A stretch of DNA of 64,000 nt from Aurantimonas marina (GTDB lineage Bacteria; Pseudomonadota; Alphaproteobacteria; Rhizobiales; Rhizobiaceae), in NCBI RefSeq assembly GCF_017183135.1, contig NZ_JADDXW010000012.1, positions 62,001 to 126,000 of the forward strand. The letters run 5' to 3'. The notes under the pieces were generated by a model. The model was not told the DNA's origin. It did no database searches and saw only the letters and a program-made list of their open reading frames with translations. Position 1 is the stretch's first letter; each line of letters begins with the position of its first letter. Below, one piece after another: positions 27,406-35,936 of the stretch. The position numbers were made by a program, and so were the translations under genes.

Positions 27406-27966
27406 TCAGACCTCCCGTGGATAAAGGAGCATGGCGGTCGGGATCGCCGCAAGGAAGGCGCCAGCCGCGAAGATGTAACCGGAGACGGCGGACTGCATGA
27501 TGCCGCTCATCATGTGGCCCGACGTACAGCCGCCGGCCAGCCGGGCGCCGTAGAGCACCAGGAAGCCGCCAACGAAAGCGGCGGTGAAGCGAAGCACCGG
27601 ACTGTACCCGAAATTGGCCAGCCAGACCTCGGGCATGAAGCGGTGCGCCGCGCGGAAGCTGCCGCGCAACCAGCCCGAGACAGCGGCACCGATCAGGATG
27701 GCGAGGACGAAGATGAAGCCGTAATTCACGGGATCGGCCACCGCCGCAGCGTATTTCCCGCCGCTCTTGTCGAGATAGGCGTTGGGCGAGGCGAAGCCGG
27801 TCTTGCTGGCCGCATCCTCCACCACGATCGAGGTATCGACGGCATTCCACAGGATGCCGTCGAGAATCACGAACTGGGTGGAAACGCCAATGGGCTTCAC
27901 CAGCGCCACGGCCAGGAAGAATACGACGCCCAGCAGCACGCCTCCCGTTTTCCATGACAGGGCCAT
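27406..27966 (-). CDS. YeeE/YedE family sulfur-compound transporter half
   Basis: A 186-residue membrane protein with four or five hydrophobic helices and the conserved cysteine in RLAGGCTSGHMMSGIMQ. It is the longer partner of the DUF6691 protein encoded directly downstream; together they resemble the full-length YeeE thiosulfate transporter split in two. ATG 27966 has the strong site AGGAGGG. It is divergent from the exported rhodanese gene, with an AT-rich operator-like segment and an FNR-type box between them. Such pairs are often controlled by BigR/SqrR-type repressors. Confidence 0.9.
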   Translation of the reverse strand: MALSWKTGGVLLGVVFFLAVALVKPIGVSTQFVILDGILWNAVDTSIVVEDAASKTGFASPNAYLDKSGGKYAAAVADPVNYGFIFVLAILIGAAVSGWLRGSFRAAHRFMPEVWLANFGYSPVLRFTAAFVGGFLVLYGARLAGGCTSGHMMSGIMQSAVSGYIFAAGAFLAAIPTAMLLYPREV

Positions 27967-27977
27967 CAGGAACCCTC

Positions 27978-28017
27978 CTATATTTTAATATTATAATACA
28001 CGGATATGCGAATATAG
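27978..28017. promoter_or_regulatory. AT-rich divergent control region with dyads
   Basis: A 40-base island nearly free of G and C in an otherwise GC-rich region. It contains the outer inverted repeat CTATATT (27978-27984) and AATATAG (28011-28017), the palindrome TAATATTA (27986-27993) and a perfect TATAAT (27992-27997) on the plus strand. AT-rich dyads of this kind are typical targets of ArsR-family sulfur repressors (BigR, SqrR). The ArsR genes at 36060 and 41157 are candidates. Confidence 0.55.
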
Positions 28018-28038
28018 TGCGCTGGACGCCCCCTCGAC

Positions 28039-28052
28039 TTGATCCAAGTCAA
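28039..28052. promoter_or_regulatory. FNR/FixK-type box (TTGATCCAAGTCAA)
   Basis: Matches the FNR/FixK consensus TTGAT-N4-ATCAA in 9 of 10 defined positions (GTCAA in place of ATCAA). It is 170 bases before the exported rhodanese start. It differs by one base from the box at 30783-30796 before ttrB. Confidence 0.6.
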
Positions 28053-28221
28053 ATCCCGCGAAGGTCGCCGCGCCTAGCGTCCGCCGTGACAGTGGCGTAG
28101 CTCGCGACCGGCGCGAACAATCCGAACGGGAGCAGATTTGCATCCATGGCACGCCAATTTTTGGACATATCTCGCGGCACGCTTGGCGCGCCGCACTCTC
28201 CATCGAAAGGAGGTCAGCGTT

Positions 28222-28818
28222 ATGAAATTCGGGCTGGCAACCGTCGCTGCCGTGGCGATTTTCGCCGCCTTCCCCGCCTTTGCGGGCGAGATCGCCAGCA
28301 GTGTCGATGCGCGCGACCTGCCGAAGGGCAAGACGACGCCGCTCGGGCTTTATCTCACGCCAGAGGACGCGCACGCGGCCCTGACCGAGGAGCCAGACGT
28401 CGTCTTCATCGACGTCCGCGACCCGCTTGAAATCAACTTCGTCGGCAATGCCGAGGGGACGGACGCCAATGTCCCGCTCGCCTTCGCCACGCACGATTTC
28501 GACCCCAAGCGCGGCGGCTATGCGATGGCGCGCAATCCGAACTTTATTGCCGGCGTCGACGCGGTGATGGCGCGCGAGGGACGCGACAAGGACGATCCGG
28601 TATTCGTGATGTGCCGCTCCGGCGGGCGATCGGCGGCGGCGGCCGCGGCACTGGCCAAGTCCGGCTACAGCAATGTCTGGAGCATCGTCGAGGGCTTCGA
28701 GGGTGATACCAACAAAAAGAACGGCCGGCGCGACGTGAACGGGTGGCAGAACGCCGGGCTTCCCTGGTCCTACAAGCTCGATGCCGGAATGGCCTGGCAG
28801 CCGGCGGGGGAAAGGTGA
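28222..28818 (+). CDS. Exported rhodanese-like protein
   Basis: A 198-residue protein with a signal peptide (MKFGLATVAAVAIFAAFPAFA, cleavage near residue 21) and one rhodanese domain (about 45-190). The active-site loop MCRSGGRS has catalytic Cys131, and VVFIDVRDPLE is the CH2A-like motif. It would bind and transfer sulfane sulfur in the periplasm. ATG 28222 is chosen because AAGGAGGT precedes it and the signal peptide starts there; the frame is open from 28138. The next gene starts three bases after its stop. Confidence 0.92.
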   Translation: MKFGLATVAAVAIFAAFPAFAGEIASSVDARDLPKGKTTPLGLYLTPEDAHAALTEEPDVVFIDVRDPLEINFVGNAEGTDANVPLAFATHDFDPKRGGYAMARNPNFIAGVDAVMAREGRDKDDPVFVMCRSGGRSAAAAAALAKSGYSNVWSIVEGFEGDTNKKNGRRDVNGWQNAGLPWSYKLDAGMAWQPAGER

Positions 28819-28821
28819 ACC

Positions 28822-29274
28822 ATGCGGACGGTCACAGCACGACCGGGCCGGCGCCTGCGGCGACCGGATCTGATGGAGCGCGCGCACCGGTCGGCGTTCA
28901 GGCTGCTTGTCGGCGTTCTCGTCGTCCTTGCCCTCGTGCTCTCCGGCCTCGGCCACGGAACCGCGGCCGGGCCGATGGCCATGACAATGACAATGACCGG
29001 ATGCGGCTGGTCGACGGTCGAGATGAGCGCACTGGCCAAGGATGAGACCGGCGGCTGTTTCCTCAACGCTGCCGCCACAGATGGTCAGGCCGATGCCTGG
29101 CAAGTCCTTCTCGCGACCGCTGCGTGCCCTCAGCACGCGCCTTGTGTGCATTTCTTCGTCGCCCCGGAGCGCCCGCGACTGCGAGCGCAAGAATCGAACC
29201 GGGTGATCGCAACGGTCTGCGACCCGCTCCGGGAACGGACGGTAAGCCCACCTCATAACCCCCCGATCAGCTGA
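28822..29274 (+). CDS. Unrecognised membrane-anchored Met/Cys-containing protein
   Basis: 150 residues, starting three bases after the rhodanese stop, so probably coupled. An Arg-rich start is followed by one hydrophobic segment (residues about 27-50). Next come a methionine-rich stretch (GPMAMTMTMTGCGW) and further cysteines (GGCF, AACPQHAPCVHFF, ATVCDP). Methionine and cysteine clusters outside the membrane suggest metal (copper) or thiol chemistry in the periplasm, which is inference. The C-terminal 30 residues are hydrophilic. I do not recognise a family. Confidence 0.65.
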   Translation: MRTVTARPGRRLRRPDLMERAHRSAFRLLVGVLVVLALVLSGLGHGTAAGPMAMTMTMTGCGWSTVEMSALAKDETGGCFLNAAATDGQADAWQVLLATAACPQHAPCVHFFVAPERPRLRAQESNRVIATVCDPLRERTVSPPHNPPIS

Positions 29275-29412
29275 TTTTACGAACGGTCGGCGTCGATCGC
29301 GCCTCCCTGCCGCGAAGCCGCCTTGCGATGCAGCCACCCAGGCAGCGCCAGGGTCTGCGCCGCGTCGGCCGTTCCTGTCGCAAACGCTGAATCCCGAAAA
29401 GAATTGGAGACA

Positions 29413-30495
29413 ATGATGAGAACCCACAGATACTTCCTCCACTCGGCGGCACCGATCGCTGTGGCGATGATGCTCTTCGGCCTCGGTTCCGCCCATGCGG
29501 AGCCGCTGGTCTACATACCGCTCGGCGAGGAAAATCAGATTCTGGCCATCGACGCGGCGAGGGACGCCGAGGTCGGACGCATTGCCGGAACCGAGGCGGT
29601 GCATGGGCTGGGTGGAACCCCGGACGGGCGTCTGCTGATCGCCGGAAGCCTCTCCGCCCGCCCGGCGGGAGAGGCGCCCGACAAACCTGCCGGCGTGTCC
29701 GAGGAGGACCACGAAGCGCACCACGGGATGTCGGAGAAGACCTCCGAGAAATCGTCCGAAGAGCTCGTCAGCACGGTTTCGATCATCGACCGCGAAAGCG
29801 GGGAGATCCTACGCAAGGTCGATGTGCCGGGCGCCGTGCATCACGTCACGGTCAGCCCGGATGGGCGCTTCGCCGTGGTGACGCTGATCAACGCCGATGC
29901 GGTCTCGGTGATCGGGCTCGAGGACTTCGAACTGATCACCACGATAAAGACCGCGGCGACGCCGAACTACGCCATCTTCAGTCAAGATGGAAAGGCGCTG
30001 TTCGTCGGCAGTGCCGGCGCCGGCATCGTCAGCCGCATCACCGTCGATGGCTGGACAGTGGGGCCGAAGGTCGTCACTGGCGCGAATCCTGGGCATCTGG
30101 TGATGGCCGCGGACGAAAGCGCCCTGTATGTCACCAATGACGGCGACGGCACGGTCAGCGAGATCGACCCGGAGACGATGACGGTCCGCCGCAACTTCGA
30201 GATGGGCGGAATGCTGCACGGCCTCGATTTGTCCGAGGACGGCAAGACGCTCTTCGCGGCGGTGCGGGAGACCGGCCGGATCGGCCGGGTCGACCTGGTG
30301 AGCGGCGAGGTAAGCTTCGCGGAGCTGGCGCCGGCGCCCTATCACCTGAGAACGATCCCGGGAACAGGCAAGATCTACGTCAGCAGCGCCGAGGAACCCA
30401 AGTTCTGGGTGCTGGACGTCAACGACCTGAGCACGATCAGCGAGGTGAAGGTCGAGGGCACGGCCCACCAGATGGTGATCGTCCCTTCGAGCTGA
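29413..30495 (+). CDS. YncE-like beta-propeller protein, exported
   Basis: A 360-residue periplasmic protein with a signal peptide (to about AHA, residue 29). Repeated propeller blades carry the pattern VSPDGRFAVVTLIN, FSQDGKALFVG, MAADESALYVTNDGDGTVSEID and LSEDGKTLFAAV. An acidic, His-containing loop at residues 97-106 (EEDHEAHHGM) interrupts the first blades and could bind a metal. Propellers of this type bind partners or ligands; some relatives are cytochrome- or copper-linked. TTGGAGA precedes ATG 29413; ATG 29416 is also possible. It lies between the rhodanese and ttr genes, so a role in the same sulfur process is plausible but unproven. Confidence 0.82.
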   Translation: MMRTHRYFLHSAAPIAVAMMLFGLGSAHAEPLVYIPLGEENQILAIDAARDAEVGRIAGTEAVHGLGGTPDGRLLIAGSLSARPAGEAPDKPAGVSEEDHEAHHGMSEKTSEKSSEELVSTVSIIDRESGEILRKVDVPGAVHHVTVSPDGRFAVVTLINADAVSVIGLEDFELITTIKTAATPNYAIFSQDGKALFVGSAGAGIVSRITVDGWTVGPKVVTGANPGHLVMAADESALYVTNDGDGTVSEIDPETMTVRRNFEMGGMLHGLDLSEDGKTLFAAVRETGRIGRVDLVSGEVSFAELAPAPYHLRTIPGTGKIYVSSAEEPKFWVLDVNDLSTISEVKVEGTAHQMVIVPSS

Positions 30496-30532
30496 CCGGA
30501 GGGCCGGCGTCGACGCCAAGCGAAACGAGGAG

Positions 30533-30556
30533 GGCGGAGGGCGGCCGCCCTCCGCC
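30533..30556. terminator. 24-bp perfect palindrome after the propeller gene
   Basis: GGCGGAGGGCGG at 30533-30544 is followed immediately by its complement CCGCCCTCCGCC at 30545-30556, starting 38 bases after the stop of the beta-propeller gene. As RNA it forms a very stable hairpin. No U tract follows, so it may act with Rho or protect the mRNA end. Confidence 0.5.
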
Positions 30557-30782
30557 TGTGGCACGCCACGTCGATAGGCATAGACACGTTGTCCAGGTCG
30601 GATCGGCCTGCGGGGTGCCGATCTCTGCGCCGCACAATTCGACCTTGTATCTTGCCGCATGAGACTTCACGCCGGCCATGAGGCGTTATCCTCAAGTTTT
30701 TAACGGAATATAATGGCTTTCGATACCGCTGACGTGACGCGACCGGAGCGAAACACCCTTCTCGCAAGAGAGCGCATTTCGC

Positions 30783-30796
30783 TTGATCCAGGTCAA
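30783..30796. promoter_or_regulatory. FNR/FixK-type box before ttrB (TTGATCCAGGTCAA)
   Basis: Fits TTGAT-N4-ATCAA in 9 of 10 defined positions; its centre is about 93 bases before the ttrB start. Control of tetrathionate respiration by FNR is known for the Salmonella ttr operon. The near-identical site at 28039 supports a shared regulator. Confidence 0.65.
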
Positions 30797-30882
30797 AGCG
30801 TGCGGCGCAGCACGGGAGCACCACCGATCTGACGGAAGTCGCCGAAGATCGTCGGCGGACCGACATTCAGACCGGAGGCATC

Positions 30883-31662
30883 ATGGACAGCGCCCGCCGA
30901 CTTTTTCTAGGACAGATCGCGCGTATCAGCGCCGGCGCGGCATTCGTGCCGTTTGCCAGCGTGGCAGACGCCGCGATCAACGGACAGCCACCGCGGCGCG
31001 GCGGCGACCCCGCCAAGCGCTACGCCATGCTCATCGACCTGCGCCGCTGCATCGGCTGTCAGGCCTGCACCGTGTCGTGCCACATCGAGAACGAAGCTCC
31101 TTTGGGCAAGTTCCGAACGATCGTCTCGCAATATGAGGTCGAAAGCGTGGAGACGGGCGAGCTTGCGCAGTTCATGCTGCCGCGTCTGTGCAATCATTGC
31201 GATAACCCGCCCTGCGTGCCGGTCTGTCCGGTGCAGGCTACCTATCAGCGTGAGGACGGCATCGTCGTGGTCGACAGCGACCGCTGCGTGGGTTGCGCCT
31301 ACTGTGTCCAGGCTTGTCCATACGACGCACGGTTCATCAACGAGCGGACCCAGACCGCCGACAAGTGCACCTTCTGCGCTCATCGACTGGAGGCGGGATT
31401 GCTACCGGCCTGCGTCGAATCCTGCGTGGGGGGCGCGCGGATCATCGGCGACCTGAACAATCCGGACAGCCAGATTTCCAGGATGATCGAGGCACATCGA
31501 GACGAGCTGATGGTGCTTCAACCGGAGAAGAACACGCGGCCGCATGTCTTCTATCTCGGCATGGACGAGCGGTTCATCACCCGCCCCCAGGCCGTTCCGG
31601 GCCTTTGGGATGTGCGCGGCGAGAACGGGCAGGAGTTGGGTTATGAATTCGCTGAGCATTGA
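30883..31662 (+). CDS. ttrB: Tetrathionate reductase subunit B (four-cluster ferredoxin)
   Basis: A 259-residue electron-transfer subunit. A Tat-type leader (ARRLFLG near residues 4-10, then a hydrophobic segment) precedes four [4Fe-4S] cysteine sets: Cys56/59/62/66, 103/106/111/115, 135/138/141/145 and 162/165/177/181. It passes electrons from the membrane quinol oxidase TtrC to the molybdenum subunit TtrA in the periplasm. GGAGG precedes ATG 30883. It overlaps ttrC by 20 bases. The order B-C-A equals that of Salmonella ttrBCA. PsrB/PhsB-type subunits share this architecture, so the assignment rests on TtrA. Confidence 0.88.
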   Translation: MDSARRLFLGQIARISAGAAFVPFASVADAAINGQPPRRGGDPAKRYAMLIDLRRCIGCQACTVSCHIENEAPLGKFRTIVSQYEVESVETGELAQFMLPRLCNHCDNPPCVPVCPVQATYQREDGIVVVDSDRCVGCAYCVQACPYDARFINERTQTADKCTFCAHRLEAGLLPACVESCVGGARIIGDLNNPDSQISRMIEAHRDELMVLQPEKNTRPHVFYLGMDERFITRPQAVPGLWDVRGENGQELGYEFAEH

Positions 31663-32809
31663 GCTGATCGCCCCGCGCTATGGCATCGCCTGGTATCCTT
31701 GGGCCGTACAGTATTTCTTCCTGATCGCGCTTTCCTACGGGGCGCTGTGGCTGGCCGTACCGGGCCTTATCTTCAACCACGAGAAGTGGAAGCCGACGGC
31801 GCGGCTGGCGCTGCTGGCGGCGATGTCCACCGCCGTGATCGCGCCCGTCTCGCTTCTGGCCGACCTGCACCAGCCGCTCCGTTTCTGGCATTTCTATGCC
31901 TATCCGACGCCGTGGTCCTGGATGTCGCTGGGCAGCCTGTTCCTGCCGGTTTATGTCGGACTGGTTGTGGTCTTAGCCTGGCTGGTCTGGCGCGAGCCGA
32001 TGAAAGCCTGGGCCAACGCGCCCGGACTGCAGGGTACCGTCGCCCGCATCGCGCCGCTGGGCGACTGGAAAAGCCCGCGCTGGCTGGTGGTGCTAACCGG
32101 CGTTGCGGCGATCGTCATGTCACTGACGGTCATGCTTTATACCGGCGCCGAGGTCGCGGTGCTCAAGGGCCGGCCGCTCTGGCACACAGAATACCTGCCG
32201 GCGATGTTCCTCCTGACCGGAGTGATCGGCGCGGCGGGTCTGGTGCTGGTCCTCAATCGCTTTTCAGGCCTGCGTTATTTGACGGGAGGCAATCAGATGC
32301 TGGCCGTCATCCTCGGTGCGATCGTTCTGGCGGGCCTTGCCGCTGCCGGCTGGTTTGCCCAAGGGCTCATGTCGAACGAAGGGTCGGTCGCCGCCGCACT
32401 CGATTCGGTCCGCCAGAGTGCCGAGTGGCGAGCCATCGCCTTCTGGGGCGCGGGCGCGGGCATCCTGCTGTTCCTGAGCGCAGGACTGATGGTGGTGCTG
32501 CGGCCCCTGCGCGGCCTTCGCTGGATCGTCGGCCTCCTCGCGCTGCACGTCGCCTGGATGTTCCGCTGGACCGTGTTGATGGATGTGCAGACCGTGGCGC
32601 GAAACAGCGCCGGATACAGTGACTACCACTTATCGGCTGGTTCGGAAGGCCTCCTGGGAATCCTTGGCACCTTCGGGCTCTGGTTGGCTGTCGTTCTGCT
32701 GGTCAATCTGTTCGTCCCCTGGCGGGCGGCCCTTGGTGGCTCCCGGACGCTGAAGGACCACCAATCTCTCACCCCTTCTCACTCCGAAGGAGCCCCGAGC
32801 TATGGATAA
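31643..32809 (+). CDS. ttrC: Tetrathionate reductase subunit C (NrfD-type membrane anchor)
   Basis: A 388-residue NrfD/PsrC-family integral membrane protein with about nine hydrophobic helices. It begins MNSLSIELIAPRYGIAWYPW, and HQPLRFWHFY is characteristic of the quinol site side. It oxidises menaquinol or ubiquinol and passes electrons to TtrB. ATG 31643 follows AGGAG and lies inside the end of ttrB; the frame is open from 31544 but lacks resemblance there. It is longer than the roughly 340-residue Salmonella protein. It overlaps ttrA by eight bases (ATGGATAA). Confidence 0.87.
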   Translation: MNSLSIELIAPRYGIAWYPWAVQYFFLIALSYGALWLAVPGLIFNHEKWKPTARLALLAAMSTAVIAPVSLLADLHQPLRFWHFYAYPTPWSWMSLGSLFLPVYVGLVVVLAWLVWREPMKAWANAPGLQGTVARIAPLGDWKSPRWLVVLTGVAAIVMSLTVMLYTGAEVAVLKGRPLWHTEYLPAMFLLTGVIGAAGLVLVLNRFSGLRYLTGGNQMLAVILGAIVLAGLAAAGWFAQGLMSNEGSVAAALDSVRQSAEWRAIAFWGAGAGILLFLSAGLMVVLRPLRGLRWIVGLLALHVAWMFRWTVLMDVQTVARNSAGYSDYHLSAGSEGLLGILGTFGLWLAVVLLVNLFVPWRAALGGSRTLKDHQSLTPSHSEGAPSYG

Positions 32810-35800
32810 GACACGTCGCAGACTGCTTCAGGGCGCCGTTGCCGTCGGTGGCGCGGCCACCTTTGCCGCGGGTTATTCCGAACCTCTGGCGAAAATGGCC
32901 CACGGTTTAACCGGCAGCGCCGGCGAAAAGCCCAAGCATCCGATCTTCGGCAATGCGCCCGCACCGGAATATCATGTCGATCTCGATACTGGAGATCTGA
33001 CCCCGAACCCGGACCAGCGTATGGCCTTCACCGTTTGCTACGGCTGCACGACAAAGTGCGGCGTTCGTGTCCGGATCGACAACAAGACCGGCCAGGTTCT
33101 GCGCGTCGCCGGCAACCCATACAATCCACTTTCGGCGGATCAGCACCTGGACCAGTCGTCCCCGGTCAAGGAGGCGTTGCGGTGCGTCAGCGCCTGGCAG
33201 GACCAGGGACAGGAAAGCCGCTCGACGGCCTGCGCGCGTGGCAATGCGATGATCGCCCAGATCACCAGCCCGCACCGCGTGACCCACTGCCTGAAACGCA
33301 CCGGGCCGCGCGGCAGCGGCCAGTGGACGCAAGTCCCCTTCGAACAGGTGATCGAGGAGATCTGCGAGGGCGGCGACCTGTTCGGCGAAGGTCCGGTGGA
33401 GGGCCTGCGCGCGATCAACGACTACGATACGCTGATCGACCCGGACAACCCCGAATACGGGCCGAAAACCAACCAGCTTCTGGTGATGGAGGCGACGGAT
33501 TACGGCCGTTCGGCTCTGCTCAAGCGGTTCGTGTTCAACGCGTTCGGCACCCGCAATTACGGCCATCATGGATCCTATTGCGGGCTGGCGTTCCGAATGG
33601 GATCGGGCGCGGTCATGAACGACATGAAGAAGTACGCGCACACGAAGCCGGACTTCGCCAATGCCGCTTTCGGCCTGTTCATTGGCACAGCACCCAGCCA
33701 GGCGGGCAACCCGTTCAAGCGGCAGGGACGGCTGATCGCCGAAGCCAGGGCGCGCGGCAATCTGGACTACGTCGTGGTCGATCCGGCGTTGAATGCCTCG
33801 GTCACCAAATCGGCCGGAGCGTCATCGAACTGGGTTCCAATCCGCCCCGGCACGGATACCGCATTGGCGATGGCGCTGATCCGCTGGCTGCTGGAGAATG
33901 ACGGCTATGCCGTCGATTTCCTGGCCCTTCCCTCGGGCGATGCGGCAAAGGCGGCCGGTGAGGTGGGGCACACCAATGCGACCCATCTGGTGATCGTCGA
34001 GGAAGGGCATCCGCGTCAGGGATATTTCCTGCGCCGCTCCGACCTTAGACAGGTCGAAGCGGGTGCCGACGATGACGCGGCGATGGTCATGGCCGACGAA
34101 GGCCTTGTGTCGTCCGATGCGGCCGGCAAGGCGAATCTTTTCGTGTCGGCTCGGGTCGATTTACCCGATGGCGCGACGGTCGCGGTGAAAAGCAGCCTCG
34201 CCCTGTTGCTCGAATCCGCCCAGGAGCGTTCGCTGGCCGACTATGCCGCCGAGTGCGGCATCCCCGAAGCGCGGATCGTCGACATCGCGCAGCGGTTCAA
34301 GGCGGCGGGCCGCCGTGCGGTCTCGGACAGTCATGGTGGCATGATGTCGAGCACCGGATTCTACGCCACCTTCGGCGTGCAAATGCTGAATCTGCTGGCC
34401 GGGTCGATAAACCACACCGGCGGCTCCGCCCAGGGCGGCGGCAGTTTTAACGGCATGGGCAAGGGTCCGCGCTATGATCTGAAGACCTTCCCCGGCATGC
34501 GCAAGCCGAAGGGGCTCTTCCTCTCCCGCTCGGGTTTTCCCTACGAGAAATCGTCCGAATACAAGCGCAAGGCCGCGGCCGGCGAGAACCCCTATCCAGC
34601 AACGGCGCCCTGGCGGTCGCTCGCGCCACCGACGCTGACTGAGCACCTGTCCTCCGCGCTCGACGGGTATCCCTATCCCATCAAGGCGCTGATCGGGTGC
34701 ATGGCCAACCCGATCTACGGTCAGGCCGGGTTGCACACCCTGATCGAGGAGAAGCTCGCCGACCCCAAGAAACTCGGTTTGTACGTAGCAGTGGACGGCT
34801 TCATCAACGAGACCAACCTGTATGCCGACTACATCGTGCCGGATTCGGTGATGTACGAGGTCTGGGGGTTTACCGGGGCATGGTCGGGCAACCTGACCAA
34901 GATGACCACGGCCTGCTGGCCGGTGGTCGAGCCGCGCCAGCAGAAAACGGAGGGCGGCCAACCGGTGAGCATGGAGACATTCTTCATTGCCACGGCGAAA
35001 CAGCTGGGGCTGGCCGGTTTCGGCGTCGAGGCGATCCCAGCGGCCGACGGAACCATGCTGCCGCTCGAAACCGCCGAGGATTTCTTCCTACGGGCGGGGG
35101 CCAACATCGCCTATCAGGGCGATCGCCTGCCGGACGCGAGCGAGGAGGATGTGGCGCTGAGCGGGCTGGACCTGCTGCTGCCCAAGATCGACGCCGTGCT
35201 TCCCGAGGAAGAACGCGGCGCCGTCACCTATCTCTATTCCCGCGGCGGCCGCTTCCAGCCTTACAAGGCCGCGCATGATGGCGAGAACCTGGGCAATCCG
35301 TGGAAACGCACGTTGTGCATCTACAATGAAGATGTCGGCACCGCGATCGACAGCCAGACCGGCCAGCGGCACCGGGGCGTACCCCAGTTCCGGCAGGCCG
35401 AACTGGCTGACGGGAGCCCCCTGCGCGAGGTCTATAACGAGGACGACTGGCCACTGCTGGCGTTCTCCTACAAGTCGAACCTGATGAACTCTTACGCCAT
35501 CGGGCTGGAACGGCTGCGGATGATCAAGCCGTACAACCCCATCCTGATACATCGCGACGATGCAGCCCAACGGGGGATCAGCCACGGCGATACCATCCGC
35601 ATCGAAAGCCCTGGCGGCGCGTTGACCGGTCTCGCGCTGGTCGGCGATGGGGTCATGCGCGGTTGCCTCGGCATCGAGCACAGCTTCGGTCACCGCGAAT
35701 TGGGCGCCGGCACCCATGTCATCGATGGACAGGAGCGTCCGGGCAACGAGTGGATCGGTGCCGGGGTGAACCTCAACGATCTGGGCTTCGCCGACCCGAC

Positions 35801-35891
35801 GCGCCGCGTCGCCGGCACATGGCTGGAGCCGATCAGCGGCGCCAGCGTGCGCCAGGGCCTGCCGGTGAGGGTTAGCCGGGCGATGGCTTGA
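32802..35891 (+). CDS. ttrA: Tetrathionate reductase subunit A (molybdopterin catalytic subunit)
   Basis: A 1029-residue DMSO-reductase-family protein, close in length to Salmonella TtrA (1020). A Tat leader (KTRRRLLQGAVAVGG) precedes a [4Fe-4S] set Cys79/82/86/144, and Cys260 in HHGSYCGLAFRMGSG is the likely molybdenum ligand. Family-specific stretches resemble TtrA throughout: STACARG, GPKTNQLLV, SQAGNPFKRQGR, GYPYPIKALIG, LYSRGGRFQPY and GVNLNDLGFADPTRR. These distinguish it from SoeA, PhsA and PsrA. It would reduce tetrathionate to two thiosulfates in the periplasm. AAGGAG precedes ATG 32802. Tetrathionate as natural substrate is inferred from family. Confidence 0.88.
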   Translation: MDKTRRRLLQGAVAVGGAATFAAGYSEPLAKMAHGLTGSAGEKPKHPIFGNAPAPEYHVDLDTGDLTPNPDQRMAFTVCYGCTTKCGVRVRIDNKTGQVLRVAGNPYNPLSADQHLDQSSPVKEALRCVSAWQDQGQESRSTACARGNAMIAQITSPHRVTHCLKRTGPRGSGQWTQVPFEQVIEEICEGGDLFGEGPVEGLRAINDYDTLIDPDNPEYGPKTNQLLVMEATDYGRSALLKRFVFNAFGTRNYGHHGSYCGLAFRMGSGAVMNDMKKYAHTKPDFANAAFGLFIGTAPSQAGNPFKRQGRLIAEARARGNLDYVVVDPALNASVTKSAGASSNWVPIRPGTDTALAMALIRWLLENDGYAVDFLALPSGDAAKAAGEVGHTNATHLVIVEEGHPRQGYFLRRSDLRQVEAGADDDAAMVMADEGLVSSDAAGKANLFVSARVDLPDGATVAVKSSLALLLESAQERSLADYAAECGIPEARIVDIAQRFKAAGRRAVSDSHGGMMSSTGFYATFGVQMLNLLAGSINHTGGSAQGGGSFNGMGKGPRYDLKTFPGMRKPKGLFLSRSGFPYEKSSEYKRKAAAGENPYPATAPWRSLAPPTLTEHLSSALDGYPYPIKALIGCMANPIYGQAGLHTLIEEKLADPKKLGLYVAVDGFINETNLYADYIVPDSVMYEVWGFTGAWSGNLTKMTTACWPVVEPRQQKTEGGQPVSMETFFIATAKQLGLAGFGVEAIPAADGTMLPLETAEDFFLRAGANIAYQGDRLPDASEEDVALSGLDLLLPKIDAVLPEEERGAVTYLYSRGGRFQPYKAAHDGENLGNPWKRTLCIYNEDVGTAIDSQTGQRHRGVPQFRQAELADGSPLREVYNEDDWPLLAFSYKSNLMNSYAIGLERLRMIKPYNPILIHRDDAAQRGISHGDTIRIESPGGALTGLALVGDGVMRGCLGIEHSFGHRELGAGTHVIDGQERPGNEWIGAGVNLNDLGFADPTRRVAGTWLEPISGASVRQGLPVRVSRAMA

Positions 35892-35936
35892 GACAGGCTC
35901 GCTATCGGCAGCCGATGCCGATGCGCCTTCAGTAAT

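Larger units (their letters stand above)
30496..30882. other. Intergenic region before ttrB
   Basis: 387 bases holding a 24-bp palindrome just after the propeller gene, a perfect TATAAT at 30709-30714, and an FNR/FixK-type box at 30783-30796. Reverse-strand ORFs here look like shadows of the neighbouring GC-rich genes. Confidence 0.55.

Noticed and set aside
28138-28221. Upstream ATG giving the exported rhodanese 28 more residues
   Set aside because: It would bury the signal peptide, and the strong AAGGAGGT site serves ATG 28222.
30883-35891. Annotation as sulfite dehydrogenase SoeABC or as thiosulfate/polysulfide reductase
   Set aside because: The catalytic subunit carries TtrA-specific stretches along its whole length and has TtrA size; the B-C-A order also fits ttr.
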